Source of the DNA: Galbula dea
Taxonomy: Eukaryota > Chordata > Aves > Piciformes > Galbulidae
Assembly: GCA_013399015.1 (NCBI GenBank)
Contig: VWZX01005763.1
Location: 496,001 to 560,000, forward strand
Direction: 5' to 3'
Length of the DNA stretch: 64,000 bases
Every line of letters begins with the position of its first letter. Position 1 is the stretch's first letter. A program made the translations under genes and the position numbers. Below the pieces are notes generated by a model. That model made no database searches. It was not told where the DNA came from and saw nothing but the letters and a program-made list of their open reading frames with translations. Below, one piece after another: positions 25,483 to 35,876 of the stretch.

Positions 25483-26109
25483 ATGCAGTGTGTGCTAGCA
25501 GCCAACAGGGTGCTGGGGTGCATCAGGCACTGCATTGCTGGCTGATGAGAGAGGTGTCAGTCCCACTTCACTCAGCACTGCTGTGCCCTCACCTGCAGTA
25601 CTGGGGGCACTTTTGGGCTCCACAAGACAAGAGGGATATGAAGTTGTTGGAGAGCATCCAGAGGAGAGGCACAAAGATGGTGAAGGGTCTGGAGGGGAAG
25701 ACTTACAAGGAAAGGCTGAAAGCACTTGGTCTGTTCAGCCTGGAGAAGAGGAGACTGAGGGGAGACCTCATTGCAGTTTAGAACTTCCTCAGCAGAGAGG
25801 GAGGGGTGGGTGCTGACCTCTTCTCTCTGGTGACCAGTGACAGGACCCAGGGGAACAGCATGAAGCTGTACTGGGGGAAATTCAGGTTGGAAGTTAGGAA
25901 GAGCTTCTTTACCCAGAGAGTGGTGGAGCACTGGAACAGGCTCCCCAGGGAGGCTGTCATGGCACCAACTCTCATGGTGTTTAAGAAGCACTTGGACAAT
26001 GCTCTTAGACACATGGGGTGACTTTGGGTTTGTCCTGTGCCTAAATAGGAGTTGGACTCTATGATCCTTGTGGGTCCCTTCCAACTCTGGCTACTCTGTG
26101 ATTCTGTGA
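25483..26109 (+). mobile_element. CR1, about 625 bp, late ORF2 plus 3' UTR
   Basis: The left part reads ANRVLGCIRHCIAG, followed by PHLQYWGHFWAPQDKRDMKL and VKGLEGKTYKERLKALGLFS, which is the region downstream of the RT palm. Later come SFFTQRVVEHWNRLPREAVM, the stop near the end of ORF2, and the 3' UTR GAGTTGGACTCTATGATCCT, CCTTCCAACTCTGGCTACTC and ATTCTGTGA. A frameshift separates the blocks. It sits 134 bp from the antisense copy at 26244, tail to tail. Confidence 0.95.
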
Positions 26110-26146
26110 ACTCACCTCCTGTCACTTTTTATTTCCTAGCTTCCTG

Positions 26147-26212
26147 CATTGTTGGTACCTCTTCATTGTTGGTACCTCATTGTTGTTCCTGCAGTGTTGG
26201 TACCTCTTCAAA
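26147..26212. repeat. Short imperfect tandem repeat between two inverted CR1 copies
   Basis: The core GTTGGTACCTC occurs at about 26150, 26168 and 26195, spaced by 18 and 27 bases with CATT or CAG joins. It fills much of the 134-bp gap between the CR1 3' ends. Confidence 0.8.
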
Positions 26213-26243
26213 ACAGTTGTTTTAAAATAAAGTTATCCTACAG

Positions 26244-26975
26244 TTCACAGAATCATTAAGGCTGAAAGAGGCCTCTAAGATCATCAAGCCCAACTGTCAA
26301 CCTGTCACCACCATGCCACTCAACCATGTCCCTAAGTAGCCCATCTAGATGATTTTTAAGCCTCTCCAGGGATGGTGACTCCACCACTGCCCTCGGCAGC
26401 CTGGGCTAATGCCTAACAACTCTTTCTGGGAAAACATTTTTCCTAATATCCAATCTAAACCTCCCCTGCAACTTGAGGCTGTTTCCTCTTGTCCTTTCAC
26501 TGGTAGCCCAGGAGAAGAGACCAACTCCCATCTTGCTACAACCTCCTGTCAGGTAGTTGTAGAGAGAGATAAGGTCTCCCCTGAGCCTCCTCTTCCTCAG
26601 ACTAACCAACCCCAGTTCCCTCAGCTGCTCCCCATCAGACTTACTCTCCAGACCCCTCACCAGCCTCGTTGCCCTTCTCTGGACACACTCCAATACCCCA
26701 GTGTCTTTCTTGTGGGGAGGAGCCAAAAACTGAACCCAGTAATCGAGGTGCAGCCTCACCAGTGCTGAGTATAGGGGGACAATCACCTCCCTGGTCCTGG
26801 CCACACCATTTCTGATCCAAGGCAGGATGCTGTTAGCCTCCTTGGGCACCTGGGCACACTGCTGGCTCATATTCAGCCAGCTGTTGACTAGCACCCCCAG
26901 GTCCTTCTCTGCAAGGTAGCATTCTTTCTGCAAGCTAATGTGCCAAGCATTGCACAGTGAGTTGTTAGCCAAGGT
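26244..26975 (-). mobile_element. CR1, antisense, about 730 bp, with a 188-codon open ORF2 remnant
   Basis: On the minus strand this carries late ORF2 and the 3' UTR. The minus frame 26972-26406 is open for 188 codons and reads LAEKDLGVLVNSWLNMSQQC, then WIRNGVARTREVIVPLYSAL, GLVSLRKRRLRGDLISLYNY and NVFPERVVRH. That is the CR1 ORF2 C-terminal region, downstream of the catalytic palm, so it encodes no active enzyme. The open frame suggests a comparatively young insertion. The 3' end is the TTAATGATTCTGTGAA type. It is antisense to TENM2. Confidence 0.94.
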
Positions 26976-28066
26976 GTTTTACATTAGGGTCCTGGTCCTT
27001 GTGACCTGAGTTGTAGAACACAGACAGAAGTGACTTTATTGATAGTGATGTATGGGTCTAACTGTGTTATTACAGAGCATTTATTTTCTGCAAGAGTAGC
27101 AGGTAGCCTGCCTTAGAGAAATACAAAATAGTTATATCATAACCTCTTGGTTATGAAGATTACCAGCTGTTCAAAGCTACTGAAAGTTGGGTTTGCTTAT
27201 AAAAACCTCTACACAGGGAAGAGGCCTTCATAAATGTAATTTATCAATGAAAATATGCTGGTTAGGTATATGAAATTCTCAGTGTCATATGCTGAAAATG
27301 TATGAGCTTGAACAATGTACACAGACCTTTACTACACCTGTTAACCACAGAAGTGAGATTCTCCTGATGGGAAGAGCTTGAGAATTCCATTGCAGATACA
27401 ATAGGCTTTGAGATCTGTGTTTATCACCTCTGGGATTCAGGTGTTTTCTAAAGAGATAAGTCTTTACATTGAAATGGAGAGCTTAGGAGTGTGAGATGGC
27501 AACAAACAGCTTGTGATCTTCCATCCTGACAAAGTTAATGGCAAAATGGCTATTTAAGGAGTTGGAATGAATCCTTTAGAACTCTTAATGTTTGGGTTTT
27601 TTCTGGTATATTATGTATATCTCTCTAAAGGGATGGAATAGATTTATTTATATAAATATTTATGCAACATATATACAATTATATTTCTTCTATGTTGTTA
27701 TTAGGTGGTAATACTATATATATATATATGTGTATATATATGTAGGTGGAAGGTTACTTAACAGCTCTTCAAGATCTATTTTTGTGATGCATATCTACAC
27801 AGTGATTGCTCATCTGCCAAAATTCTTCAGTTCCAGGCTTTTTTTGTCATGTGTGTTCTCTGTGTCCTGTCATGCACTGTGGTGGAATATAGAGGCCAGG
27901 GGTTTACACACACACACACTGGGCTTTCTCCATCCACAATAATCCATGTATGGGGAGTGCATCTCAGAAGTCCTTCAGTAACTGATAAGCAGCTTCTTCC
28001 TCTTCTGGGGTTGTGTCTCTCATGTATGTGTGTTAATGCTAGGAGTGATTGCAGGCAGGCCTTTTC
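26976..28066. other. Intronic AT-rich sequence
   Basis: Apart from the TA microsatellite at 27715 and a short (CA)n at 27906, no feature is recognised. Confidence 0.6.
27715..27745. repeat. (TA)n microsatellite with TG interruption
   Basis: CTATATATATATATATATGTG followed by TATATATATG. Simple dinucleotide repeat. Confidence 0.9.
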
Positions 28067-28240
28067 CTTTGGTGGTGTTTTGGTTATTTGTTTGTTTTGT
28101 TGTTTTGGTTTGGGGTTTTGGGGGGTTTGTTTGTTTTATGTTTGGGGGTTTTTTTGTGGAGGTTTGGGCTTTTTTGGGGTGTTTTTTGGTTTTATGTTGT
28201 TGGTGAGTTTGTTGTTGTTTTTTCTGGTGATGGGCTTTGG
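28067..28240 (+). repeat. Long G/T-rich tract, G-quadruplex-prone
   Basis: About 170 bases with almost no A or C on the + strand. It includes GGGGTTTTGGGGGG, then GGGGG, GGG and GGGG runs separated by T stretches. Open frames through it give Phe/Gly/Val/Leu-rich peptides that are composition artefacts. If TENM2 runs left to right, the G-rich strand is the non-template strand. Confidence 0.92.
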
Positions 28241-30343
28241 TCTTTTAGCCTAACAGCAACTAGAGTATCCCTTTCCTAAATGTGTTATTGTGACCAAGAT
28301 GAACAGAACTCTTCTTAGCTGTCTTACAAGTGACTGGGCTTGAGTCAGGCTCCTCTGTCACCCCAGTGCCACGTTATACCCTGACCCCAGGTGGCAGGCT
28401 CACACTGGCAAGCTTCTGCCTTACCCAGCCTCTGCCTGGCTGTGAAGTTGGCCTTACTGAGGAGATCAAATGAATCCCTCAGTTCAGTGTCTGATCTGCA
28501 CCTGCAGTTTTTGTGGGTGTCTTTCTGAAGGTGATTGCAAAGCTGTGGCATCAGCAGCAGCTACAAGCATGGCTTGATTTTTGGATGTGAATTCTAGAGC
28601 AGTTTTTAAGCCTTAGAGACTTAAAGTGTAGCAGTAGTTGAGGAATGGTTGCATAAAAATTCCTGGGCTGATGGAGACCCTGGTTAAAAGACAACAACAA
28701 CAAAAGTCCATGCTGTCTGCTATATAATCTTAGAGGGAAAAGAGAGTATCAGTGTTAAGAAGGTTAAAAAAGGCCCTTGCAGAATGAGGTGCTGTGTGGC
28801 ATGGAAGCACAAAGCTATCCCACATCAGAGTGCCTCCCAGCAAGAGTTACTAAGTTTCTTCCTTCACTCTAGTAAGAAAAGATAAATGACAGCAGAAAGT
28901 AAGCTGGGGGATGGAGGAGAAGATCAGTTGTTGTTGTTGTTCTTGGCTGCTTCCTTGCTTTTGAAAAATGCCTTAAAAATTCTGTGTTCAGTAGCTGTAC
29001 AAGTCTTTACCATGCATGAGTAAATGCAGTATGCACATGCATGTGAGCAGATAGTGGAAGAACAACTAATATTAACTTTTACTACTGAAACTGAAATAGA
29101 TCAGCTTTAAAAGTTGGGTTTCCTCTTCTAGCATTTGTATCTGGTTTATGTTCCTTTGGCTGTGTTGGACAACTACATTATTGCTGTCAGTAGGAGTAGG
29201 TCTCCATTACATAGGATTTCTGCCATAACTAGATAAAAATCTGATTCCTAGAAGCTCTATCATATTAATATATAAAGAGTAGATGCAAATGGTACAAATT
29301 CCTATTTCCATTGTAGATTTAACTTTCCAAACCAGCAGTGTACCAGAACACTGATGTCACCTTACATCCCAGTATGGTTTCTAGTACTGTAGGATGTTGC
29401 AAGTCCCATTGTGAAGTGACAGAAATGCAGAATCATTTCAAGAAATGGCAGGTTTCAAAATGTGACTGTTAAGGTAACTGCAGACACAGGAGTGGGTCTG
29501 ACAAGAAGCTCAGGTTTTTAAAACCTGTAAAGCTTAGTCTTTTATTTTAGGTGCTACATTGAATTTATTTGACCAAGATACTGGCGTTCAACACTATGAA
29601 TCAAACCCTTTCTTTCCAACTTAAGAGTGTATAGTAACAAATAAATTGGATTTATCATCCTCTTTGTAGCCTGACTGCATGCATTGAGTTCTCTTTGTTA
29701 GTGCACAACCATTCTCTTCACTGTGGTACTGCAGATAGTTAACCTTTAGATTTATTTCTTAAAGCAACAAAACTTAATAGTGTCTCTCTTTGTTCCTCTT
29801 CAGTAATTTTTCAACTCACTTCCCACCAAATTTTAGAAGAAGGTTGGATGTCTTAAGACATTCTGTTTCTCAGGGCTTGGGGGTTGAGAGCCATCCAGAG
29901 AGAAGTTGCTCTACTAGAGCCCCACCACTGTAGAGGGAAGGGCTGTGGTGAGAGTGGTTTAGAAGATGCAGAAAGTCAGCTTGACAGAAAGATCAAGAAA
30001 GCCTCAACCACAAGAAAAGTTTTAGTCCAATTTGGCAGCTTATTAAGAAATCTGACCCCAGGACAGATGGGCAATAGGTTCTGTGGCTCACAGACATCTA
30101 TGTGTTTCAATCAATGTGCTCATGGACAAATCTTCTTCAGGAGCCAACTTCCTGCCAAAATAACAGTTGTATTATTTTAACACATTGGTTTGAACAACTT
30201 GATCCTTTTTCCTTCCTCTGAACTGCAAACAGAGCTGTAGTAATTAGACATTTTTCCTTGTCTTTGGGGATTGGGGCTGTATTGTTTCATGCAAGTAGCA
30301 ATGTGGTTAACTTTCCTGGAAGAAAACATTCTTGGTTTGTTGG

Positions 30344-30412
30344 GATTTTTTTGTGTGGTTGGTTTTAGTTTCTGTTTGGTGTGGTTTTGTTGGTGGTTTG
30401 AGGTTTTGTTAT
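30344..30412 (+). repeat. G/T-rich tract
   Basis: GGGATTTTTTTGTGTGGTTG followed by TTTCTGTTTGGTGTGG and TTGTTGGTGGTTTGAGG. Mostly two-G runs, so weaker quadruplex potential than 28067-28240. Confidence 0.8.
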
Positions 30413-31610
30413 TTCTCTCAATGTACTCTGCAAAAATGTTCCTAAATGTCTCTGCAGTATCTTATATAGTTTACACAGAAGGAAAGAAATCTTTTCCTCC
30501 TCATTGCATATATCCCACATTTTTACAGTAAAGTAACATATCTCCATATGATACAGTAGATGCAGAGCTTGAATGTATAAAGCTTCTAACATCCTAATGT
30601 TGAAGCAGAGCCAGAACGTGTGAAGATGAAATGCACACAATGGGCACAGTGACACATTCCTGTCTGAGGTGTGTCAAGCCTCAGCCTCTCTGCTCCTTTC
30701 CAACACATTGCAAAGAAATCATTTGAAACTGGTTTTGCTCAATGCCTTCCCTTGAATGTTTAGAATATTCACTGTATTTCATAAGAATAGCATGATGGTG
30801 AATAAGAACAGAAATTATTCCTAGCATTGATATTAGGATTATTTCCCTGTAAATGCAAGTCCACAATGCAAGTATTCAATTCATATTGAATTTTAGCTGG
30901 CATAAAAGTCAGTAGATGGGGGTTACTGCAGAGGAGTTTAAACCCAATTTCTGCAATATGACTTGGTTATTTAGTCTTATCAATTTATCCAGTGCTAAAA
31001 ATAAAATAATAAGAAAAAAGAATAATAGTCTCTTGCCTATCTCCAGGGATCTCTTTTATGTCAGGCTTTTGAAGGTAAGAAAGTGGTTCACACTGTTTGC
31101 TGGGACCATTTGCTGACAGATTTTTGTTAGGATCTATGGGTGCCTTTGGTTGCTTGCTGCTCCCCAAATACAATTTATATGTGAGGGCCAGAATTTTGTC
31201 CGTTTTCTTTTTCCCCCTCCTTTTGGAATTTGGTACATGCCTCTATAAGATTATCTAATGCTCTAAACTGGAGTGTAATTCCTATCAAGTGAGAGGTTCT
31301 TGAGTCCAAAAAATGGTGATGTAGTTGGTGAGAAAGCCAGTGTCTCTGTGCTCTGCTACTGTTTCTTAAAGAATGATGGAATTCAGGATGCAGAATTTCA
31401 TGTAGTTTTAACAATTGTTGCTAGCATGCAGCAGATCTCTCTTTGCCTCACAGATGTCAGCAGTATCACTGAGGTCATATTTTCCTATGTATAAATTATT
31501 GATGACCAGTTTCTCCAATGCACTGGTTCAACTTGCAGAGAGCAGAATGCATGTTTCTCTTTTTCCTCTCATCCCAGTATCACTGGCTGTGTTCTTATAG
31601 GCAATGTAAA

Positions 31611-31648
31611 AGACAAACAAACAAACAAACCCCCAAACCAACCCAAAA
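31611..31648. repeat. (CAAA)n microsatellite and A/C-rich tail
   Basis: GACAAACAAACAAACAAACC followed by CCCAAACCAACCCAAAA. The G/T-rich strand is the minus strand here. Confidence 0.92.
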
Positions 31649-32559
31649 TTTACAATAAAAGACTAAAATTAATCAAAACCTGTCTTTATCTGTGTGCATT
31701 TGGTGACATGAATTGATAGAAAGGTATGAGAGGACAGTTCATAAAAGCAAAGAATAAGTAAGTATGAAAGTTTTGTTTGACTTGATGCCATGAATGTAAT
31801 TGACCAAAAATATGTTGTTACAGTGGGCAGAGGTGTATTGTACATGTTAAGGGCCAGGTTTCAGCGTTGGAATTAATCTGTCTGGTGAGCTGGGCAGGAA
31901 ATTCTGCCTTTACAGCACCAGTGCAGAAAGAAACAAGAGTGAAAGGAAAGGAGAGCTTAGAGTTTCCAACCCACATTACAGCTTAGCCCATCTCTACAAA
32001 TGGAATAGTTCCCTTTCAGTCCTGCCATCTCCTGTGCTTCCTGTCACATCCATTGGTGGGTTTTGGAAAGATCTGCAACAATACAGGAAGACCCTTAGCT
32101 TGGAGATAGCCTTCATTCAGTTCTTGTTACATGCCTCTAAGAGATTCCTGTATTGGAGCAACTCCCCTGGTTAAAAAAAGAAGTAATAATAATAATAAAG
32201 ATTAAAAAAGAAGTCAGCTCACCACCATTATTTGAAAAGCTGATTCCAGACATGTGTTGTAATCCCAGGAATCAGCCCATTCTAGTCCCCTTTCTCATTG
32301 TCTTTTTTAGCCAAAACTATTGGTGGTAAATGTGTAGCTGATGCTCTTGCCTTCTGCAACATCTGGGCTTGCAGCTTGGTGCCTATCAGCGTTGGCTGCC
32401 GTGTGTGCCGTGCCCACGCAGAACAGCCCCAGAGCTGGGCACTGCTCTCCTTCTCCTGGCATCTGTTCACCTGATGAGCTACAAGCTGCTGCTGGGGAGA
32501 GGTTTTTGGAAGGAGTCCACAACATAGCTGCTCACAATGCCTTGACTGTGATACAAAGG

Positions 32560-32625
32560 GACAAGTCCTCCCCGGCGCAGAGGTGCCGTGGCTCCGCGCA
32601 GCAGTAAGGCGGTGTAGGGATGGGC
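32560..32625. other. Small GC-rich, CpG-containing patch before the TENM2 exon
   Basis: CCTCCCCGGCGCAGAGGTGC and CGTGGCTCCGCGCAGCAGTA, followed by GGCGGTG, lie 85-150 bases upstream of the exon. It may be conserved intronic flank, such as a splicing regulator. It is too short for a CpG island. Confidence 0.3.
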
Positions 32626-32688
32626 AAGTTCCAGTGCAATTACTTGGCTGTTGGTTTCTTTTCATTACATTCATTGCTGATCTTTGAT

Positions 32689-32708
32689 CCCTGTGTCCTC
32701 TTTCCCAG
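32689..32708 (+). other. 3' splice site (acceptor) of the TENM2 exon
   Basis: A pyrimidine-rich run, roughly CCCTGTGTCCTCTTTCCCAG, ends in AG at 32707-32708. Reading straight through it in the exon's frame gives residues absent from teneurins, while homology begins exactly after the AG. That fixes the exon start at 32709 with one codon base supplied by the previous exon. Confidence 0.9.
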
Positions 32709-32918
32709 GTCGTCCCATTCCACCTACATCCTCGTCTAGCCTTCTCCCATCTGCTCAGCTGCCCAGTTCTCATAATCCTCCACCAGTTAGCTGCCAGATG
32801 CCATTGCTAGACAGCAACACGTCCCATCAAATCATGGACACCAATCCCGATGAGGAGTTCTCTCCCAATTCATATCTGCTAAGAGCGTGTTCAGGGCCAC
32901 AGCAGACATCCAGCAGTG
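32709..32918 (+). CDS. TENM2: Teneurin-2 internal exon, N-terminal cytoplasmic domain (partial CDS)
   Basis: This internal exon has 210 bases, and its last base begins a codon completed in the next exon. With the two bases that complete the upstream codon it encodes about 70 residues running from GRPIPPTSSSS through PPPVSCQMPLLDSNTSHQ and NPDEEFSPNSYLL to a C-terminal SSSG. This is the proline- and serine-rich stretch of the teneurin-2 intracellular domain. From memory, teneurin-3 lacks this block, which favours TENM2. Teneurins are type II transmembrane adhesion receptors that act trans-synaptically, partnering latrophilins. The cytoplasmic part is reported to bind adaptor proteins and to have nuclear roles. 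No transmembrane, EGF or YD-repeat coding sequence occurs in the window; those lie downstream. The acceptor is a pyrimidine tract plus CAG and the donor is G|GTAAGA. Both ends are phase 1, so skipping would keep the frame. I recall Ala rather than Thr in the human QQTSSSG motif. Identity is near certain; the paralogue is likely. Confidence 0.93.
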
Positions 32919-32924
32919 GTAAGA
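32919..32924 (+). other. 5' splice site (donor) of the TENM2 exon
   Basis: The sequence G|GTAAGA is a close match to the donor consensus. Teneurin homology stops here (SSSG) and the frame soon becomes unrelated intronic sequence. The codon is split after its first base, so the next exon must start in phase 1. Confidence 0.9.
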
Positions 32925-33442
32925 AAATTGCAAACATATGGAGTTTATTTGTGACATGTTTGTGCTGGTTTTATGCAATGATTTGTTTTCTGCAAATGTG
33001 TTCTTGCATCACCACACAATGGAGAGCATCTGTGGAAATGAGGCAAAAATCTCACTGCTTTATTTCATGGAAACTTTTGGGGAACATCTATCCATCATGT
33101 TATGTTTTTGAAGTGTTCTAACAGTGTAAAAGTGCTATTGAGTTCTCATCATCAGGCATTTCTTTTCCAAGTAGGTTTCCAGCTCCTCGATGCATCTCTT
33201 AAGAGGTACAGAGATGATGGTTCTGTGTTCTGGGTGTGCTACTCCAGTACCTCATGAGGGTGATGAGCTTCTCTATCTACAAATATGTGTTGCTTCTGCC
33301 TCCATGTCTGCTCTTCCTTCAGAATCTGCCTGATTCTATCCTCCCAATGGCACACTTGCCTAAGCTAACTGCTATTTGTCAGCAGATTAGTTCTTGTCTT
33401 TCAGGCCCCGTGTGTTAAACCATTTGCAGCTCTGCTGCCAGT

Positions 33443-33465
33443 CACAGAATCTGGAATGGTTAGGG
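33443..33465 (-). mobile_element. Possible minimal CR1 3' scrap, antisense
   Basis: The string CACAGAATCTGGAATGGTTA resembles the reverse complement of a CR1 3' terminus (CACAGAATCATAGAATGGTT-like). It runs directly into the G/T-rich tract at 33466. Only about 23 bases match, so chance similarity is possible. Confidence 0.4.
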
Positions 33466-33575
33466 TTTTTTGTTTTGCTGGGGGGTTTTTTGTGGGATTT
33501 TGGTTTGGGTTTTTTTTCTGGGATTTTTTTGTTTGTTTGGGGTTTGTTTGTGATTTTGTGTGTGTGTGTTTGTTT
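33466..33575 (+). repeat. G/T-rich tract downstream of the TENM2 exon
   Basis: Contains GGG, GGGGGG, GGG, GGG, GGG and GGGG runs separated by T-rich spacers, then a (GT)n of about 10 bases. It starts about 550 bases past the exon donor and directly abuts a possible CR1 scrap. Confidence 0.9.
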
Positions 33576-33978
33576 GGGTTCTTTTAAATTATTATTAACA
33601 GGATCTGACTTTTCTTTGTAACAGCCAGAAACTGAGGAAGGAAAATGAAATCCATTTTTAGAAACACAAACCAAAACAAAAGAAGGCTGTCACAGCTCCT
33701 TGCTCTTATAACTCTTTATTTTTTGCCATTTCTTCTTATTTTATTTTTTTAACATGGATACCTGTGGTGCAGTTCCTGTCTATTTAACTAAACACTGCAA
33801 GCTTGTGTCTTATATGCAATTTCTGATCTGCTGAAGGTTGCTGTGTCCTGCAGCAATGGAGATCTGAACAGCATTGCAGGTGCTATGTGATGTTGAACTT
33901 GTGGCCTTTGTGGGTGCATAGGGTAGGCTGGAACCATGCCCTTTAAACAGGGGCTGGTGGTGTGTGCTGGGAGGATGA

Positions 33979-34205
33979 GACAGTGAGCAGAAGCTGAAAC
34001 ATAAAAGGTTCAGAGTGGATATAAGGTAAAACTTTTTCCCTAAGCATTGGATTGGAAGAGGTTGCCCAGAGAACCTGTCTCTGCCCCTGGAGCTTTTCAA
34101 ACACAGGTTGGTTAAAGCCCTGAGCTACTTGGTCTGACCTAAGAGCTGCCCTTGCTTAGCAGGAGGCTGGACTAGGGACTTCCTGGGGTTCCTTCCATCC
34201 TGAAT
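33979..34205 (+). mobile_element. Old CR1 3' end, about 225 bp
   Basis: A diverged copy with AAAGGTTCAGAGTGGATATA, GGAAGAGGTTGCCCAGAGAA, GGAGGCTGGACTAGGGACTT and GGTTCCTTCCATCCTGAATT. The order and spacing fit the end of ORF2 and the 3' UTR, but no simple octamer tail remains. It lies about 1.1 kb downstream of the TENM2 exon, in sense. Confidence 0.82.
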
Positions 34206-34429
34206 TATCCTTTAACCAGATGATCCATTCAGATATGTTAAAATATAATTGCACCAAGAAATAACAACTCAATTTGAGCATGCTTCCTTACTACTTGAGA
34301 AAATATGATGCCAGTTTTAAGGGTTTGTTTTAAGAGGTTGAGGAGGATTTGGGGAGCTGCAACCCTCAAAATCTGTAATGGGCAACTTAGTAGGCATGAT
34401 AGAAAAAGGGGGAGGAGGGAATGGATATG

Positions 34430-35205
34430 ATCTGTCTTTGGTGAGTCAGTATAGCTTCTGTAAAGGGTAGTCCTGCCTTAGAAACATTTAAGAGTTCTCT
34501 GAAGTTGTCATTTCTGAATAAGGGTGGTCTAGCTGATGGAAGGTCTTTGTATTTTCAGAAGGTTTTAACAATATCTGTGCTTTTAAGGAAACTAAAGTAA
34601 CAGAGGGTCAGAGGGCATGGTCCCTACAGTATTTGGAAGATGGTAAGCAGGAGCTGGGTTTTCATGGGATATGAGGATACTTGGAGAAGATGGTAAGCTG
34701 TGAGATAAGAAAGGTAGCTGATGGCAGCGTGCTAAGACAAGATCCTACTGTGTAGAATCACAAAAGGACCTTGTGAGACCAAGTAACAGGGCAATAGAAC
34801 AGGAGAGCAAGTTCAGGACAGAAAATTGTGAAGTGATTTTGATGGAAAAAGCAGCTCTGGTTCACTGGTTAGTGCTTGGACCATTACCAATCAGGAGAGT
34901 GTTGCTGGGGGCGTGCAGGCTTCATCTCCAAGCTCAGGAACAGGTGAATGTTGACAGCTGAAGGAAGGAATAAAGAACAATAGAGAGAATATTGCCTAAA
35001 GGCTGGGGTGGATCAAAGAGTTTGGGAGGGTTTAAAGGGGATTGGAAAATGGAAGTGGGAGAGAGATGCAATGAGGGTTGCTAAGTAGGAGACAAACAAG
35101 GTCAGGGAACGTGAACTAAAAGCAGAGACTTGGAGGATACTTGGTGTGTGGTATTTATAGCCACTGCTGGAGACAGAGTGAACCAGCATGGCTTTTCTGA
35201 TGAGG
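34430..35205 (+). mobile_element. Ancient degraded CR1-like LINE, RT region to near the 3' end
   Basis: GTGAGTCAGTATAGCTTCTG, then AAAGGGTAGTCCTGCC, recall the CR1/L3-type RT block SQYGF-KG-SCL. Next comes TTTTCAGAAGGTTTTAACAA, matching the F-KAFD region, then AAGGAAACTAAAGTAACAGA. Further on, GAAAATTGTGAAGTGATTTT resembles the segment after FADD. The end, GCCACTGCTGGAGACAGAGT followed by CAGCATGGCTTTTCTGATG, matches the 3' end of old amniote CR1. The match is patchy with many indels, suggesting a much older insertion than its neighbours. Boundaries are approximate. Confidence 0.6.
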
Positions 35206-35876
35206 CCAAATGAAGGAAGTTGCAGTAAAGCAACATCTGAGAATTTGATGGAAGGAGCTCTTTATGTTTCATTTTAAATAGTAATCTTTGTTTCTTTCTA
35301 TCCTCAAAGCTTTGTGTTTCACATCTGTTACTGCAGACTGACCCAAGGAGCCTTCATGGCATGCTCACATATGCTCTGCTTTGTTTCTTTGTTTTATTTC
35401 TTTATTCCACATTTTAATTTCTTTTTTTCCCCAAATATCCCATTTCCCTCTTTAATAAACAGTCATATAATATGTAATGACTTTTCATTTTCAGGGTCTA
35501 AAAGAAAAAGCTCTTGGTTGGGTTTTGGAGGTTTTTTTGCATGATTGTTGAGAGTGTTCTGTAGCATGGTCTCTTCTGCACATAATCCATCCTCTGGAAA
35601 CCAAGAAGCATTTTCTAGTGATGGCATTTTTTTTCCTGTACTTCTCACAATGTTTTCTTTAGAGAGTTTGTGAGAAAATACCACAGGCAGTGACAGCTAC
35701 CTTCATTTGGAAGAGCTCATCCTTATTCTTGAAATATTGAAGTGGCTTTTCCCATCTATGTGAGATCAAGAGATAAACTGTGCTTTCATTTTGTAATTAT
35801 TGATATTTTTAAAATATGTTTTAAAATCTATTTTAGTTCTTACAGAAACTTAGCAACATAGATTCAATTTGGGAGA

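Larger units (their letters stand above)
28241..32559. other. Intronic sequence before the TENM2 exon
   Basis: No CR1 recognised over about 4.3 kb. Listed low-complexity tracts are at 30344 and 31611, with a short (TAA)n near 32184. Open frames have no recognisable domain. Confidence 0.6.
1..32708 (+). other. TENM2: Putative TENM2 intron upstream of the exon (5' part outside the window)
   Basis: No coding exon is recognisable before the acceptor at 32708. The preceding coding segment of teneurin-2, which should end in an acidic Asp/Glu-Asn-rich stretch, is not visible. Sequence is AT-rich with CR1 fragments, one minisatellite and low-complexity tracts listed separately. It is inferred to be intron because an internal exon with a good acceptor lies at its end. 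An undetected non-coding exon, lncRNA or alternative promoter cannot be excluded from sequence alone. Confidence 0.8.

Noticed and set aside
25572..26125. Minus-strand open frames of 115-170 codons
   Set aside because: They are antisense to the + CR1 at 25483-26109.
26409..26768. 119-codon open frame on the plus strand
   Set aside because: It is the antisense shadow of the CR1 ORF2 remnant on the minus strand.
27849..28279. Hydrophobic open frames that look like membrane proteins
   Set aside because: They are translations of G/T-rich low-complexity DNA, giving Phe, Gly, Val and Leu runs without real domains.
32282..32773. 163-codon open frame on the minus strand overlapping the TENM2 exon
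   Set aside because: It overlaps the antisense of a clear coding exon and a G+C-rich flank, which raises open length. The peptide resembles no family I know.
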